From positions 1 through 43,111 of the forward strand of contig NZ_JAESND010000015.1 in the NCBI RefSeq assembly GCF_016865585.1: a stretch of DNA of 43,111 nucleotides, written 5' to 3'. Numbering within the stretch: the stretch's first letter is position 1; every line of letters starts with the position of its first letter. The notes beneath the pieces are model-generated. The model searched no databases. It was given only the letters and a program-made list of their open reading frames with translations, and was not told the origin of the DNA. This document shows positions 27,617 to 37,180 of the stretch, piece by piece. Source of the DNA: Jeongeupia naejangsanensis (GTDB lineage: Bacteria > Pseudomonadota > Gammaproteobacteria > Burkholderiales > Chitinibacteraceae). Both the position numbers and the translations under genes were made by a program.

Positions 27617-27632
27617 ATAACCAATCGGTTAT
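27617..27632. promoter_or_regulatory. Palindrome ATAACC-n4-GGTTAT before plsX
   Basis: Perfect 6-bp arms around AATC. TATGAT at 27630-27635 overlaps its right arm and could be a -10 for plsX, so a protein bound here might control the lipid genes. No matching -35 is obvious. Confidence 0.4.
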
Positions 27633-27635
27633 GAT

Positions 27636-27669
27636 AACGGCGCAAGCGAGCCATCTCGCTTGCGCCGTT
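27636..27669. other. Perfect 15-bp hairpin between rpmF and plsX
   Basis: AACGGCGCAAGCGAG (27636-27650), CCAT loop, then its exact complement (27655-27669). No T-run follows (CGCCATTCTGG), so it is not a standard terminator. As RNA it would be a very stable stem 29 bases before the plsX ATG. Confidence 0.75.
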
Positions 27670-27697
27670 CGCCATTCTGGATTCTGCCTTGTCTGCC

Positions 27698-28744
27698 ATG
27701 GACATTACTGTCGCTGTCGATGCGATGGGCGGCGACCACGGGACCCACGTCACCGTGCCGGCCGTTCTCCGCTTTCTCGAACAATACCCCCACGTCAATG
27801 TCGTCCTCGTCGGCCTGCCCGACGCGATCGACGCCGAGCTCCGCGCGCATAAGGCGCAGCTGGGGCCGCGTCTGCGTGTCCATGCGGCCAGCGAGGTCGT
27901 GATGATGGACGAATCGCCGCAATCGGCGATGAAGAACAAGAAAGACTCGTCGATGCGCGTGGCGATCAACCTCGTCAAGTCCGGCGAGGCGCACGCCTGC
28001 GTGTCGGCCGGCAATACCGGTGCGCTGATGGCGACGGCGCGTTTCGTGCTCAAGACCATCGACGGCATCGAGCGCCCGGCGATTGCCAAGATGATGCCCT
28101 CGCTCAAGGGTTCGGAAACGTGCGTGCTCGATCTGGGCGCCAATGTCGATTGCACGCCGCTGCAGCTGGTGCAGTTCGCGGTGATGGGGTCGTCGCTGGT
28201 TGCTGCGGTCAAAGGCAAGGAGGCGCCGGCGATCGGCCTGCTCAATATCGGCTCCGAAGACATCAAGGGTACCGATACGATCAAGCAGACCGCAGACCTG
28301 TTGCGCGCCAGCCGGATGAACTTCGTCGGCAACGTCGAAGGGAACGACCTGTACTCGGGCGTGGTCGATGTCATTGTGACCGACGGTTTTACCGGCAACG
28401 TCGCACTGAAGACCTCCGAAGGCATCGCCAAGATGATGGAGCGCTTCCTGCGCGAGGAATTCACTCGCAACATCTTTACCAAGGCGCTGGCGATGGCCGC
28501 GTGGCCGGTACTGTCGCGTTTCAAGAAGCGCGTCGATCCACGCCGTTTCAACGGCGCGTCGTTGGTCGGTCTCAAGGGCATCGTTGTCAAAAGTCATGGC
28601 GGCGCCGACCGGATGGCGTTCTACTGGGCGCTCAAGCAGGCCGCCGATGAGGCGGGTGCCGGCGTGACCCAGCGCATCGCCGAACAGGTACAGCAACAAC
28701 TTGCCGATCTGGCGGTCCCCCCGGCCGCGGCGGCAGACCAATAA
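27698..28744 (+). CDS. plsX: Phosphate acyltransferase PlsX
   Basis: 348 residues. It makes acyl-phosphate from acyl-ACP for phospholipid synthesis. The start [15 protein letters not shown] was preferred to a TTG 9 bases earlier because it is the family N-terminus. Further marks are [50 protein letters not shown], and [21 protein letters not shown] ends the core. It is peripheral to the inner membrane. fabH begins 21 bases after its stop. Confidence 0.97.
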   Translation: MDITVAVDAMGGDHGTHVTVPAVLRFLEQYPHVNVVLVGLPDAIDAELRAHKAQLGPRLRVHAASEVVMMDESPQSAMKNKKDSSMRVAINLVKSGEAHACVSAGNTGALMATARFVLKTIDGIERPAIAKMMPSLKGSETCVLDLGANVDCTPLQLVQFAVMGSSLVAAVKGKEAPAIGLLNIGSEDIKGTDTIKQTADLLRASRMNFVGNVEGNDLYSGVVDVIVTDGFTGNVALKTSEGIAKMMERFLREEFTRNIFTKALAMAAWPVLSRFKKRVDPRRFNGASLVGLKGIVVKSHGGADRMAFYWALKQAADEAGAGVTQRIAEQVQQQLADLAVPPAAAADQ

Positions 28745-28765
28745 ACCCATACGCAGGAAGCATTC

Positions 28766-29722
28766 ATGTACGCGCGCATCGCCGGAACCGGCTCCTACCT
28801 GCCTGAACACATCCTGACCAACGCGGCGCTGGCCGAACGTGTCGACACCAGCGACGAGTGGATCGCCAGCCGTACCGGCATTCGCCAGCGTCACCTCGCC
28901 GCGGACAACGAGGCCACGTCGGACATGGCGCTGAAGGCCGCCGAACGCGCGCTGGTCGCGGCCGAGACCACGGCTGACGAGGTCGACCTGATCATCGTCG
29001 CGACGACGACGCCGGATCAGTCCTTCCCGTCGACCGCGTGCACGGTGCAGGACAAGCTCGGTCTGCACGGCTTCCCGGCCTTCGACGTTCAGGCGGTCTG
29101 TGCCGGCTTCGTCTACGCGCTGTCGGTGGCCGATGCCATGATCAAGTCGGGTGCGGCCCGCTGTGCCGTCGTGATTGGCGCCGAAAGACTGTCGAATCTC
29201 CTGAACTGGGAAGACCGGACCACCTGTGTGTTGTTCGGCGACGGTGCCGGCGCCGTGGTGCTCAAGGCCTCGAGCGAACCGGGCATCCTGGCGTCGAAGC
29301 TGCGGGCCGATGGCCGCTATCGCGACATCCTGAAGGCGCCAGGGCACCTGAAACAGGGCCAGATCGAAGGTTCGCCGTGGATCTACATGGACGGCGGCGC
29401 GGTGTTCAAGTTCGCCGTGCGTGCGCTGGCCGACGTCGCCAAGGAAACGCTGGAAGCTGCCGGCATCGACCAGGCCGACGTCGACTGGCTGGTGCCGCAC
29501 CAGGCCAACCTGCGCATCATCGAATCGACCGCCAAGCACCTGCACCTGAGCATGGACAAGGTCATCGTGACGGTCGACAAGCACGGCAACACCTCGGCGG
29601 CGTCGATTCCGCTGGCGCTGGACGAAGGGGTACGCAGCGGCCGGATCAAGCGGGGCCAGACGGTGCTGCTTGAGGGGATCGGCGGCGGTTTTGCCTGGGG
29701 ATCGGTCCTGTTCAAATACTGA
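28766..29722 (+). CDS. fabH: 3-oxoacyl-ACP synthase III
   Basis: 318 residues. It starts fatty acid synthesis by condensing acetyl-CoA with malonyl-ACP. The catalytic triad is Cys112 ([11 protein letters not shown]), a His in [11 protein letters not shown] and an Asn in [20 protein letters not shown] and [13 protein letters not shown] form the CoA/ACP face. GGAAG lies before the ATG. A hairpin with a short T-run follows the gene, so plsX-fabH and the later fab genes may be partly uncoupled. Confidence 0.97.
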   Translation: MYARIAGTGSYLPEHILTNAALAERVDTSDEWIASRTGIRQRHLAADNEATSDMALKAAERALVAAETTADEVDLIIVATTTPDQSFPSTACTVQDKLGLHGFPAFDVQAVCAGFVYALSVADAMIKSGAARCAVVIGAERLSNLLNWEDRTTCVLFGDGAGAVVLKASSEPGILASKLRADGRYRDILKAPGHLKQGQIEGSPWIYMDGGAVFKFAVRALADVAKETLEAAGIDQADVDWLVPHQANLRIIESTAKHLHLSMDKVIVTVDKHGNTSAASIPLALDEGVRSGRIKRGQTVLLEGIGGGFAWGSVLFKY

Positions 29723-29725
29723 TGC

Positions 29726-29750
29726 AAACGGCGCAGTAATGCGCCGTTTT
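29726..29750 (+). terminator. Terminator-like hairpin between fabH and fabD
   Basis: AAACGGCGCA (29726-29735) and TGCGCCGTTT (29740-29749) with a 4-base loop, ending in TTTT. It begins 3 bases past the fabH stop and probably gives partial termination inside the fab series. Confidence 0.65.
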
Positions 29751-29812
29751 ACATTTCAAATAACTGTTTCATTTTTCGTCCGGCCGGGCCGGGCGAAAAC
29801 AAGGAGCTAAAG

Positions 29813-30742
29813 ATGGCATTGGCTTTCGTCTTTCCGGGCCAGGGTTCGCAATCGCTGGGCATGATGAACGGTTTCGCCGGTGATGCGTCGGTGCGCCAGA
29901 CCTTCGAAGAAGCGAGCGGCGTGCTCGGTCAGGATCTGTGGGCGATGTGTGCCGATGGCGCCGACGCCGCCGTGATCAACGCGACCGTCAACACCCAGCC
30001 GCTGATGCTGACCGCCAGCGTCGCGATCTTCCGCGCCTGGCGCGCAGCCGGTGGCGCCGCTCCGGCAATGGCCGCAGGTCATTCGCTTGGCGAATACAGC
30101 GCGCTGGCCGCCGCAGGCAGCATTGCGTTTGCCGATGCCGTCAAACTGGTGCGCCTGCGCGCCGAAGCGATGCAGGCCGCCGTGCCCGAAGGCGATGGCG
30201 CGATGGCGGCGATTCTGGGGCTGCCGGATGACGTGATTGTCGCAGCCTGCTTGGAAGCCGCGCAGGGTGACGTGGTCGAAGCGGTCAACTTCAATTCGCC
30301 GGGCCAGGTGGTGATCGCGGGCAGCAAGGCGGCGGTCGAACGCGCAATGGCGCTGTGCAAGGACAAGGGTGCCAAGCGCGCGCTGCCGTTGCCGGTGTCG
30401 GTGCCGTCGCACTGTGCGCTGATGAAGCCGGCGGCCGAGAAACTCGCCGCCGCGCTGGCCCAGGTCCATGTCGCTGCGCCGGAATTCCCGGTGCTTCACA
30501 ATGCCGACGTTGTCGCCTATACCGATCCGGCGCAGATCCGCGATGCGCTGGTGCGCCAGCTGTACCAGCCGGTGCGCTGGGTCGAATCGGTGCAGAAGAT
30601 CGCCGCCGACGGCGCGACCGTGTTTGCCGAATGCGGTCCGGGCAAGGTGCTCAGCGGCCTGAACAAGCGTACGGCCGATGGCGCACAGCATGTTGCGCTC
30701 GGCGACACGGCTTCGTTCGATGCGCTGAAGGCCCTGCTGTAA
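29813..30742 (+). CDS. fabD: Malonyl-CoA:ACP transacylase
   Basis: 309 residues. It loads malonyl groups on ACP. FVFPGQGSQSLGM is the N-terminal oxyanion motif, Ser91 in AAGHSLGEYSAL is the nucleophile, VNFNSPGQVVIAG follows, and the catalytic His is in SVPSHCALM. A good AAGGAG is 6 bases before the ATG. fabG starts 86 bases after its stop. Confidence 0.97.
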   Translation: MALAFVFPGQGSQSLGMMNGFAGDASVRQTFEEASGVLGQDLWAMCADGADAAVINATVNTQPLMLTASVAIFRAWRAAGGAAPAMAAGHSLGEYSALAAAGSIAFADAVKLVRLRAEAMQAAVPEGDGAMAAILGLPDDVIVAACLEAAQGDVVEAVNFNSPGQVVIAGSKAAVERAMALCKDKGAKRALPLPVSVPSHCALMKPAAEKLAAALAQVHVAAPEFPVLHNADVVAYTDPAQIRDALVRQLYQPVRWVESVQKIAADGATVFAECGPGKVLSGLNKRTADGAQHVALGDTASFDALKALL

Positions 30743-30828
30743 TTCACTGGAGTGGCGCGCCGAAGGTGGCGCATCCCTCGATATTAGATCCGGTACGGCG
30801 CGGTCCGTACCCATGAAAGGAAGCTGCA

Positions 30829-31572
30829 ATGAGTCTTGAAGGTAAAGTCGCACTGGTGACCGGCGCATCGCGCGGGATCGGCCAGGCCATCGTTCTCGAC
30901 CTGCTGGCGCAAGGCGCGACCGTGATCGGTACCGCGACCAGCGCCACCGGCGCTGATGCGATCAGCGGCTACATCGCCGCTGCCGGCGGCAAGGGGCGCG
31001 GACTGGCGCTGGAAGTGACTGCCGATGGCGCTTGTGAAGCGATCATCGACGCGATCGAAAAGGAGTTCGGCGCGATCCACATCCTCGTCAACAATGCCGG
31101 CATCACCCGCGACAACCTGCTGATGCGGCTGAAGGACGAGGACTGGGATGCAATTATGGACACCAACCTCAAGCCGGTGTACAAGCTTTCCAAGGCGGTG
31201 ATCCGCGGCATGATGAAAGCCCGCTGGGGGCGTATCATCAACATCGCCTCGGTGGTCGGTGCGACCGGCAATGCAGGTCAGACCAACTACGCCGCAGCCA
31301 AGGCTGCGCTGTTCGGTTTCACCAAGTCGCTGGCCAAGGAAATCGGCTCGCGCGGCATTACCGTCAACGCGGTGGCTCCGGGCTTCATCGACACCGACAT
31401 GACACGCGGTCTGGCTGACGAACACAAGGCCAAACTGCTTGAAAACATCACGCTCGGTCGCCTCGGCGAACCGCGCGAGATCGCAGACGCGGTCGGCTTT
31501 CTTGCCAGCGACCGCGCCAGTTACGTGACCGGCCAGACCTTGCACGTCAACGGCGGCATGTATATGAATTAA
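30829..31572 (+). CDS. fabG: 3-oxoacyl-ACP reductase
   Basis: 247 residues, short-chain dehydrogenase using NADPH. TGASRGIG (11-18) binds the cofactor, NNAGITRDN is the stabilising motif, and the catalytic residues are Ser141, Tyr154 and Lys158 (YAAAK). The C-terminus TGQTLHVNGGMYM is typical of FabG. AAGGAAG precedes the ATG. A terminator with seven T follows, and acpP then has its own promoter. Confidence 0.97.
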   Translation: MSLEGKVALVTGASRGIGQAIVLDLLAQGATVIGTATSATGADAISGYIAAAGGKGRGLALEVTADGACEAIIDAIEKEFGAIHILVNNAGITRDNLLMRLKDEDWDAIMDTNLKPVYKLSKAVIRGMMKARWGRIINIASVVGATGNAGQTNYAAAKAALFGFTKSLAKEIGSRGITVNAVAPGFIDTDMTRGLADEHKAKLLENITLGRLGEPREIADAVGFLASDRASYVTGQTLHVNGGMYMN

Positions 31573-31591
31573 CGTGTATTTGACCAAGATT

Positions 31592-31623
31592 AGCCGGCCC
31601 GCATTGGCGCGGCGGCTTTTTTT
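31592..31623 (+). terminator. Intrinsic terminator after fabG
   Basis: An 11-bp stem with two mismatches (AGCCGGCCCGC at 31592-31602, GCGCGGCGGCT at 31607-31617), a 4-base ATTG loop and seven T. It overlaps the -35 of the acpP promoter. Confidence 0.6.
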
Positions 31624-31631
31624 GGTACAAT
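31604..31631 (+). promoter_or_regulatory. Promoter of acpP
   Basis: TTGGCG (31604-31609), 16 bases, TACAAT (31626-31631), 44 bases before the acpP ATG. A separate promoter fits the much higher need for acyl carrier protein than for the fab enzymes. Confidence 0.6.
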
Positions 31632-31674
31632 GCGACCGCTTTTTTTATCCCTTGAAAGGCTTGGAGTTTTATCC

Positions 31675-31914
31675 ATGGAAAACATCGAACAGCGCGTGAA
31701 GAAGATCGTTGCCGAACAACTTGGCGTGCCGGAAACCGACGTCAAGAACGAGTCCTCCTTCGTGAACGACCTCGGCGCCGACTCCCTCGACACCGTTGAA
31801 CTCGTGATGGCCCTCGAAGAAGAATTCGAGTGCGAAATTCCGGACGAAGACGCCGAAAAGATCACCACCGTCCAGCAAGCGATCGACTACGTTTCGGCCA
31901 ACCTGGGCAAGTAA
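31675..31914 (+). CDS. acpP: Acyl carrier protein
   Basis: 79 residues, very acidic. The phosphopantetheine serine is Ser37 in [19 protein letters not shown] (DSL motif). [17 protein letters not shown] and the last helix ([11 protein letters not shown]) are standard. GGAG lies 8 bases before the ATG. It sits between fabG and fabF as in E. coli, with 84 bases to fabF. Confidence 0.98.
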   Translation: MENIEQRVKKIVAEQLGVPETDVKNESSFVNDLGADSLDTVELVMALEEEFECEIPDEDAEKITTVQQAIDYVSANLGK

Positions 31915-31998
31915 TTTCGCTGCATCCAAGACCTCTGCCGGGCATTTTCGTGTCTGGCAGGGGTCTTATTCCATTCGGCGTTTCAATCGGAGAGTAAT

Positions 31999-33243
31999 GT
32001 GTCCAAACGCAGAGTAGTGATTACTGGCCTCGGCCACGTGTCCCCCGTCGGCAACGATGTTGCCACCGGCTGGGCCACCCTGCTCAAAGGGCAGTCCGGC
32101 ATCGGCAGGATCACCCGCTTTGACGCGAGCGACTACGCTTGCCAGATCGCTGGCGAGGTCAAAGACTTCGACATCAGCCAATACATCTCGGCCAAAGATG
32201 CGCGCCGGATGGATACCTTCATTCACTTCGGCATTGCGGCCGCGTTCCAGGCGATTGCCGACGCAGGCCTCGATGACGCGGCCAATCTCGACAAGACCCG
32301 TGTCGGCGTCAACATCGGTTCCGGCATCGGCGGCCTGCCGCTGATCGAGGAAATGGGCGGTACGCTGCTCGCCGGTGGCCCGCGCAAGATCGGTCCGTTC
32401 TTCATCCCCGGTTCGCTCGTCAACCTGATTGCAGGGCATGTGACCATCTACAAGGGATACCAGGGTCCGAGCTACGGCATCGTTTCGGCGTGCACGACCG
32501 GTGCGCATTGCATCGGTGACGCCGCGCGGATGATCCAGTACGGCGACGCCGACGTGATGGTGGCCGGCGGTGCCGAAGCGACCGTGACCGGCCTCGGCAT
32601 CGGCGGCTTTGCCGCGATGAAGGCGCTGTCGACCCGCAACGACGATCCGGCGACGTCTTCGCGTCCGTGGGACAAGGGCCGCGACGGCTTTGTCATGGGC
32701 GAAGGCGCCGGCGTGCTGGTACTCGAAGAGTACGAACACGCGGTCAAGCGCGGTGCACGGATTTACGCCGAGTTCGCCGGTTTCGGCATGAGCTCGGACG
32801 CGCACCACATTACCGCGCCGAGTTCGGAAGGCCCGGCCCGTGGCGTGGCCAACGCGCTGCGTGATGCCGGCATCAACGCCGACGAAGTCGACTACGTCAA
32901 CGCGCACGGCACGTCGACCCCGCTGGGCGACGCCAACGAAACCGCAGCACTGAAGCTCGCGTTCGGTGACCACGCCAAGAAGCTGGCCGTCAACTCGACC
33001 AAGTCGATGACCGGTCACCTGCTGGGTGGCGCCGGTGGCGTCGAAGCCGTGTACTCGGTGCTGGCGCTGCACAACCAGGTATCGCCGCCGACCGCGAACA
33101 TCTTCGAGCAGGACATCGAGGGCGGTTGCGATCTGGACTACGTGGCCAATACCGCACGCGACATGAACATCCGTGTGGCGATCTCCAACAGCTTCGGCTT
33201 TGGCGGTACCAACGGTACGCTGGTGTTCAAGCGTCTTGCCTGA
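31999..33243 (+). CDS. fabF: 3-oxoacyl-ACP synthase II
   Basis: 414 residues. It elongates acyl-ACP. The start is a GTG at 31999 (reading [18 protein letters not shown]), preceded by CGGAGAG; an overlapping ATG at 31997 is out of frame. The catalytic triad is Cys165 (SACTTGAH), His in [11 protein letters not shown] and His in [23 protein letters not shown] near the C-terminus is intact. It ends the lipid cluster and is followed by a shared terminator. Confidence 0.97.
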   Translation: MSKRRVVITGLGHVSPVGNDVATGWATLLKGQSGIGRITRFDASDYACQIAGEVKDFDISQYISAKDARRMDTFIHFGIAAAFQAIADAGLDDAANLDKTRVGVNIGSGIGGLPLIEEMGGTLLAGGPRKIGPFFIPGSLVNLIAGHVTIYKGYQGPSYGIVSACTTGAHCIGDAARMIQYGDADVMVAGGAEATVTGLGIGGFAAMKALSTRNDDPATSSRPWDKGRDGFVMGEGAGVLVLEEYEHAVKRGARIYAEFAGFGMSSDAHHITAPSSEGPARGVANALRDAGINADEVDYVNAHGTSTPLGDANETAALKLAFGDHAKKLAVNSTKSMTGHLLGGAGGVEAVYSVLALHNQVSPPTANIFEQDIEGGCDLDYVANTARDMNIRVAISNSFGFGGTNGTLVFKRLA

Positions 33244-33261
33244 GTTCGCGGCGACGACATG

Positions 33262-33288
33262 AAAAAGGGCTGCCTCGGCAGCCCTTTT
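33262..33288. terminator. Bidirectional terminator between fabF and a TonB receptor gene
   Basis: AGGGCTGC (33266-33273), CTCG loop, GCAGCCCT (33278-33285), with A5 on the left and TTTT on the right, so it ends both convergent genes. Confidence 0.82.
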
Positions 33289-33303
33289 CTTTTGTCCGCG
33301 CGA

Positions 33304-35601
33304 TTACCAGCGGTAGCCGACGCTGGCGCGGATGCTGCGGCGGAAACCCTGCTCGCAGTACACGCCGTCGCAGCTGGTCAGGTACTCGCGGTCGAACAGG
33401 TTGTTGACGTTGAGCGCGAAGCGCCAGTCCGCGCGCTCGTAGGCAATCAGGCTGTCGACGAGCGTGAACGCCTCGTTGACGCTGCCGAGGCCGCCACGCG
33501 ACTGGCCGACATAGCGCACGCCGAGGCCGGCGTTCCAGCCGCCGAGCATGCCGGCGAAGTCGTACTTGCCCCACACCGAGGCGGTGTGTTTCGGTACCGA
33601 TAACGGTGGCTGACCAACGTCGGCGGCGACATTGCTCTTGGTGATTTCGGCGTCGAGCAGGGTGTAGCTGCCAATCAGGTCGAGCGCGCCGAGTGTCCAT
33701 TTCCCTTCAAGCTCCAGACCCCGGCTGCGGATTTCGCCGGTCTGTACTTCGAGCCGTAGCGGGTTCGGCCCCGGCAGCGGCGTGCGGACGTTTTCCTTGG
33801 TCAGCTGGTAGACGGCGGCAGTGAAGCTGTAGCTTGCGCCCGCCGGCTGGAACTTGGCGCCGGCTTCGACCTGCTCGCCGCGCTCGGGCTGGAACTGCTG
33901 GCCGAAGGCATCGTTGCCGATTTCCGGCAGGAAGGACGTCGAGTAACTCAGGTAGGGCGCCCAGCCGGTGTCGAACAGATAGACGAGGCCGGCGCGACCG
34001 GTGAAGGCATGGTCGCGCTGTTCGGTGTAGGTCTTGTCGAGCTTGGAGTCGGCGCTGTCGCGGGTCCAGTCGTAACGGCCGCCGACGGTGAGTGCCCACT
34101 GGCCGTAGCGCAGCTGATCCTGCAGATAGGTGCCGAGCTGGCGACTCTTGTTGAGGTTGTCCCAGGTCTGGCCGAGCGAATCCCAGTCCGGTTGCTTGAA
34201 CACCGGGTTGAACAGGTCCAGCGGCGCGGCGGCCCCCATGTAGAGCTTCTGCTCGAAGCTCGCCTGGCGATAGTCGAGACCACCGAGCACCAGATGCTCG
34301 ACCGCACCGGTCTGCACCCGCGCCTGAACCTGATTGTCGACGGCGAACGACTGCTCGTGTTCGGGCCGGTACAGCGCGCGCCGGTTCATCGTCCGGCCGT
34401 CCGGGCGCAAGCCGAGCGCACGGACCTCGCGCCGGTCGTTTTTCGCGTCGTAGTAACGCAGGTTCTGCCGGACCGTCCAGACGTCGTCGAGCGCGTGCTC
34501 GAACAGATAGCCGACCGTGAACCCCTGCTTGTCATGCACCGCACCGGGCCCCTGGATGTTCAGCGACGGATCGGGCTGTCCCAGGGCGCCCGGCTGGTAG
34601 AACTGGTTCGGCACGGCCCAGGTGGTGCGGTCGTGCTGGTACTGCGCCAGCAGGGTCAGGCTGGTCTGCGCGTCCGGCTGCCACGTCAGCGCCGGCGCCA
34701 GATAGACACGATCATCGGGCAGGTCGTCCCACTGCGTGCCGGCGTCGCGCGCCAGCGTGGTCAGCCGGTAAACCCAGTGGCCGTCTTCGTCGAGCTTGCC
34801 GCCGACGTCGCCGGCGATCTGCTTGCGGTCGTAGCTGCCGCCCTCGACACGTATCTCGGGACGCAGGCCGATGGTCGGGCGCTTGGTCACCGCGTTGATC
34901 AGGCCGCCCGGATTGGCGCGGCCGTACAGCACCGAGCTGGGCCCGCGCACGATGTCGAGGCGTTCGAGCCCGTACGGTTCGATCCGGCTGATGAAGGCAT
35001 TGTGGTAAAGCCGCATGCCGTCGCGGTACATGCCGTTGGCCGAAACACTGAAGCCGCGCATCAGCAGGTCGTCGTCGGTGGTGGCGAATTCGAGGCCGTT
35101 GACGCCGGCGTTGTAGCGCACCGCCTCGGCGATGGTCGCCACGTCCTGATCATCCATCTGCTCGCGGGTCACGACCGAGATCGACTGCGGCGTCTCCAGC
35201 AAGGTGGTATCCGTCTTGGTGGCGCTGGCGGCGTGGTGCGCCTGATAACCGACGCCCGGGCTTGTGGCCCAGTCGCGCACGGCCTCGACGGTGACCGGCG
35301 ACAGCGTGGCTTCACCACGGCCGACGGTGACGGTCTTGCCCGAGAACGATGCCGTCAGACCGCTGCCGGCGAGCAGCTGTTGCAGCGCGGCGGCGGGTTC
35401 GAGCGTGCCGCGTACCGCAGGCGCCAGCCGGCCGACGACGAGGGCGCTGTCGACGACCAGATTCAGGCCGGCAGCCTGACCGAGCTGGGTCAGCGAAGCG
35501 GCGAGCGACTGGGCGGGCAGGTCGAACTTGACCGGAGCGGCGTGTGCGGTGGCGACGGCCAGCGCCAGGGCGGCGGCGATAAGGGTGAAGCGCGGGTTCA
35601 T
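33304..35601 (-). CDS. TonB-dependent siderophore receptor with N-terminal signalling domain
   Basis: 765 residues from MNPRFTLIAA, whose signal peptide is cleaved near residue 21. Residues 25-93 form a secretin/TonB short N-terminal (STN) domain as in FecA, used to signal to FecR. A TonB-box-like stretch near 100 is followed by the plug (LLETPQSISVVTREQM, IVRGPSSVLYGRANPGG), and then the 22-strand barrel, ending in the aromatic residue of SVGYRW. Two cysteines near the end (SCDGVYC) are seen in several ferric-siderophore receptors. The ligand is not predictable. It is the last gene of the sigma-FecR-receptor set; 78 bases separate it from FecR. An upstream in-frame ATG was rejected for lack of a signal peptide. 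Confidence 0.94.
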   Translation of the reverse strand: MNPRFTLIAAALALAVATAHAAPVKFDLPAQSLAASLTQLGQAAGLNLVVDSALVVGRLAPAVRGTLEPAAALQQLLAGSGLTASFSGKTVTVGRGEATLSPVTVEAVRDWATSPGVGYQAHHAASATKTDTTLLETPQSISVVTREQMDDQDVATIAEAVRYNAGVNGLEFATTDDDLLMRGFSVSANGMYRDGMRLYHNAFISRIEPYGLERLDIVRGPSSVLYGRANPGGLINAVTKRPTIGLRPEIRVEGGSYDRKQIAGDVGGKLDEDGHWVYRLTTLARDAGTQWDDLPDDRVYLAPALTWQPDAQTSLTLLAQYQHDRTTWAVPNQFYQPGALGQPDPSLNIQGPGAVHDKQGFTVGYLFEHALDDVWTVRQNLRYYDAKNDRREVRALGLRPDGRTMNRRALYRPEHEQSFAVDNQVQARVQTGAVEHLVLGGLDYRQASFEQKLYMGAAAPLDLFNPVFKQPDWDSLGQTWDNLNKSRQLGTYLQDQLRYGQWALTVGGRYDWTRDSADSKLDKTYTEQRDHAFTGRAGLVYLFDTGWAPYLSYSTSFLPEIGNDAFGQQFQPERGEQVEAGAKFQPAGASYSFTAAVYQLTKENVRTPLPGPNPLRLEVQTGEIRSRGLELEGKWTLGALDLIGSYTLLDAEITKSNVAADVGQPPLSVPKHTASVWGKYDFAGMLGGWNAGLGVRYVGQSRGGLGSVNEAFTLVDSLIAYERADWRFALNVNNLFDREYLTSCDGVYCEQGFRRSIRASVGYRW

Positions 35602-35679
35602 GGTGATCCTTGATTGAGACAGAACGCGCAGGGATGACGGAGCGGAGGGCAATTACCCTGATGTCGCAATCGAAAAAAA

Positions 35680-36621
35680 TCAGCGCGACCGAAGTTCGGT
35701 ATGTGTGGCGGTGTCGGCGACGCGAACGCTGCCGCCCCGGGGCAGCGCGCGAAGGAAGGCATCGATGTCGTTGGCGTGGACGACGGCCGTCAGACGCGGA
35801 ACATCGCCGCTGGCCACCACCGGCTTGGCGCGGTAACGCGACAGGGTGGCGGCGACCTCGCTCAGCGGGGCGTCGTTGAAGACCAGTACACCGCGTAGCC
35901 AGGCGAAGCCGTCGTCGACACGGCGCAGGGTCCGGTGTGCGCCTTGGACGTCGATGTCGACGACATCGCCGGCACCCAGCAGCCAGTTCGGTGGCCGCGC
36001 GCGGCCGTCCGGGTCCTGGCGGCTGACGCTGACACGACCGCTGGCTACGCTGATGCGCACCCGGTCGGGCAGACGGGCAACGGCGAAACGGGTACCGAGT
36101 ACGGTGATCCGCGCCAGTCCGCTGTCGATCCGGAACGGCCGTTCCGGATCATGGGCGACGTCGAAGCTGGCCTCTCCGGCGAGCAGCGTCACATCGCGGC
36201 GGTTTCGGTACTGGCGGATTTCGACGCGCGAGGCGCCGGCAAGGGTGACCGTGCTGCGGTCGGCCAGTTGCTCGGTACGCAGTTGCCCGATCGCCGTTGC
36301 CAGCGTCAGTGCCTGCAGCGGCTGCTGCGAACGCCAGCCGAGCCAGCCCAGCCCGCCGCCGAGGCAGGCAAAAATGCCGAGCGTGCCGCGCTTGAGCAGA
36401 TTGCGCCGCGATGTCCGCTGTTGTTCGGCGGCACCGGCCAGTGCGCCGAGCTGGGCGTTCGAGTCGAAGTCGTCCCACAGCTCGGCGAAGGCGGCGTATT
36501 CGTGCGCATGCGCCGGGTGGGCGAGCAGCCAGGCCTCGAAGCGGCCGCGGACCGGATCATCGGGCGCGGCATCGCGCAGGCGGACGAACCAGCGCGCAGC
36601 GTCGTGGCGGATGCGGCTCAT
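35680..36621 (-). CDS. FecR-type anti-sigma/sigma-regulator
   Basis: 313 residues. The N-terminal cytoplasmic part (DAARWFVRLRDAAPDDP, AWLLAHPAHAHEYAAFAELWDDF) is the sigma-binding domain; a membrane segment near 80-98 follows, preceded by SRRNLLKRG, a twin-arginine-like motif. The periplasmic FecR domain (DRSTVTLAGASRVEIRQY, GEASFDVAHDPERPF, VLGTRFAV) and the STN-contacting C-terminal domain (LSEVAATLSRYRAKPV) complete it. The protein receives the signal from the receptor's N-terminal domain. Its ATG overlaps the sigma stop (ATGA). Confidence 0.93.
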   Translation of the reverse strand: MSRIRHDAARWFVRLRDAAPDDPVRGRFEAWLLAHPAHAHEYAAFAELWDDFDSNAQLGALAGAAEQQRTSRRNLLKRGTLGIFACLGGGLGWLGWRSQQPLQALTLATAIGQLRTEQLADRSTVTLAGASRVEIRQYRNRRDVTLLAGEASFDVAHDPERPFRIDSGLARITVLGTRFAVARLPDRVRISVASGRVSVSRQDPDGRARPPNWLLGAGDVVDIDVQGAHRTLRRVDDGFAWLRGVLVFNDAPLSEVAATLSRYRAKPVVASGDVPRLTAVVHANDIDAFLRALPRGGSVRVADTATHTELRSR

Positions 36622-37106
36622 TGCAGCGTGTCCTTGATTGCCCGCAGATCGATCAGCGCCCGCATGACGTGGCGCTCGACCATGTTGATGCTGATGCCGA
36701 GCGTCATCGCGATCTCGGCCTGCGTGTGGCCTTCGACGCGGAACAGCCAGAACACTTCGCGGCAGCGCGGCGGCAGGGCGTCCAGCACGCGCTGCAGCAT
36801 CGCCAGCCGTTGCCGCAGCGCGGCGACGGTCTCGGCCGACGGTTCGACGCGATCGCTCTCGTCGGCGTGGTCGGGCAGCGGGACGAAGCGGCGCTGTTCG
36901 CGGTGATGGTCGACCAGCGTCGCGCCCACCACCGTGCGCAAATAGGCATGCGGCCGGGTGATCTGTGCGCGGTGGCGAGTCAGCGCGTAGCGCAGCAACG
37001 CATCGTGCAGGATGTCCCAGGCGCGATGCAGGCAGCCGGTCTGGCGCCGCAGGCCGGGTAACAGCTCGGCGTAGGCCCAGCGTAAATCGAGTCCGTACCA
37101 GTGCAT
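36618..37106 (-). CDS. FecI-type ECF sigma factor
   Basis: 162 residues from MHWYGLDLRWAY. An upstream in-frame start is possible but would overlap the Fur-like box. Region 2 is in the first half (GCLHRAWDILHDALLRYAL, TRPHAYLRTVVG), region 4 in the second (LDALPPRCREVFWLFRVEG, TQAEIAMTLGIS, VERHVMRAL). These are the FecI-like features, including the RPHAYL motif. It should direct transcription of the receptor gene when iron is low and the siderophore is bound. It is the first gene of the set. Confidence 0.93.
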   Translation of the reverse strand: MHWYGLDLRWAYAELLPGLRRQTGCLHRAWDILHDALLRYALTRHRAQITRPHAYLRTVVGATLVDHHREQRRFVPLPDHADESDRVEPSAETVAALRQRLAMLQRVLDALPPRCREVFWLFRVEGHTQAEIAMTLGISINMVERHVMRALIDLRAIKDTLQ

Positions 37107-37180
37107 AGTCGTGAGTCGTCGTGGCCCGGGCAGGCCATGACGAATGGAAATGAGGTAGCGATCCGCATTGAACCACAAAT

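Noticed and set aside
27629-29584. A minus-strand frame opposite plsX and fabH.
   Set aside because: Both plus-strand genes are unmistakable, and the minus-strand product has no recognisable domain.
35602-35679. Possible ECF-type promoter (GGTAAT and CGTCAT on the minus strand) before the TonB receptor.
   Set aside because: The spacing of about 12 bases is shorter than usual for ECF sigma promoters, so it is not strong enough to list.
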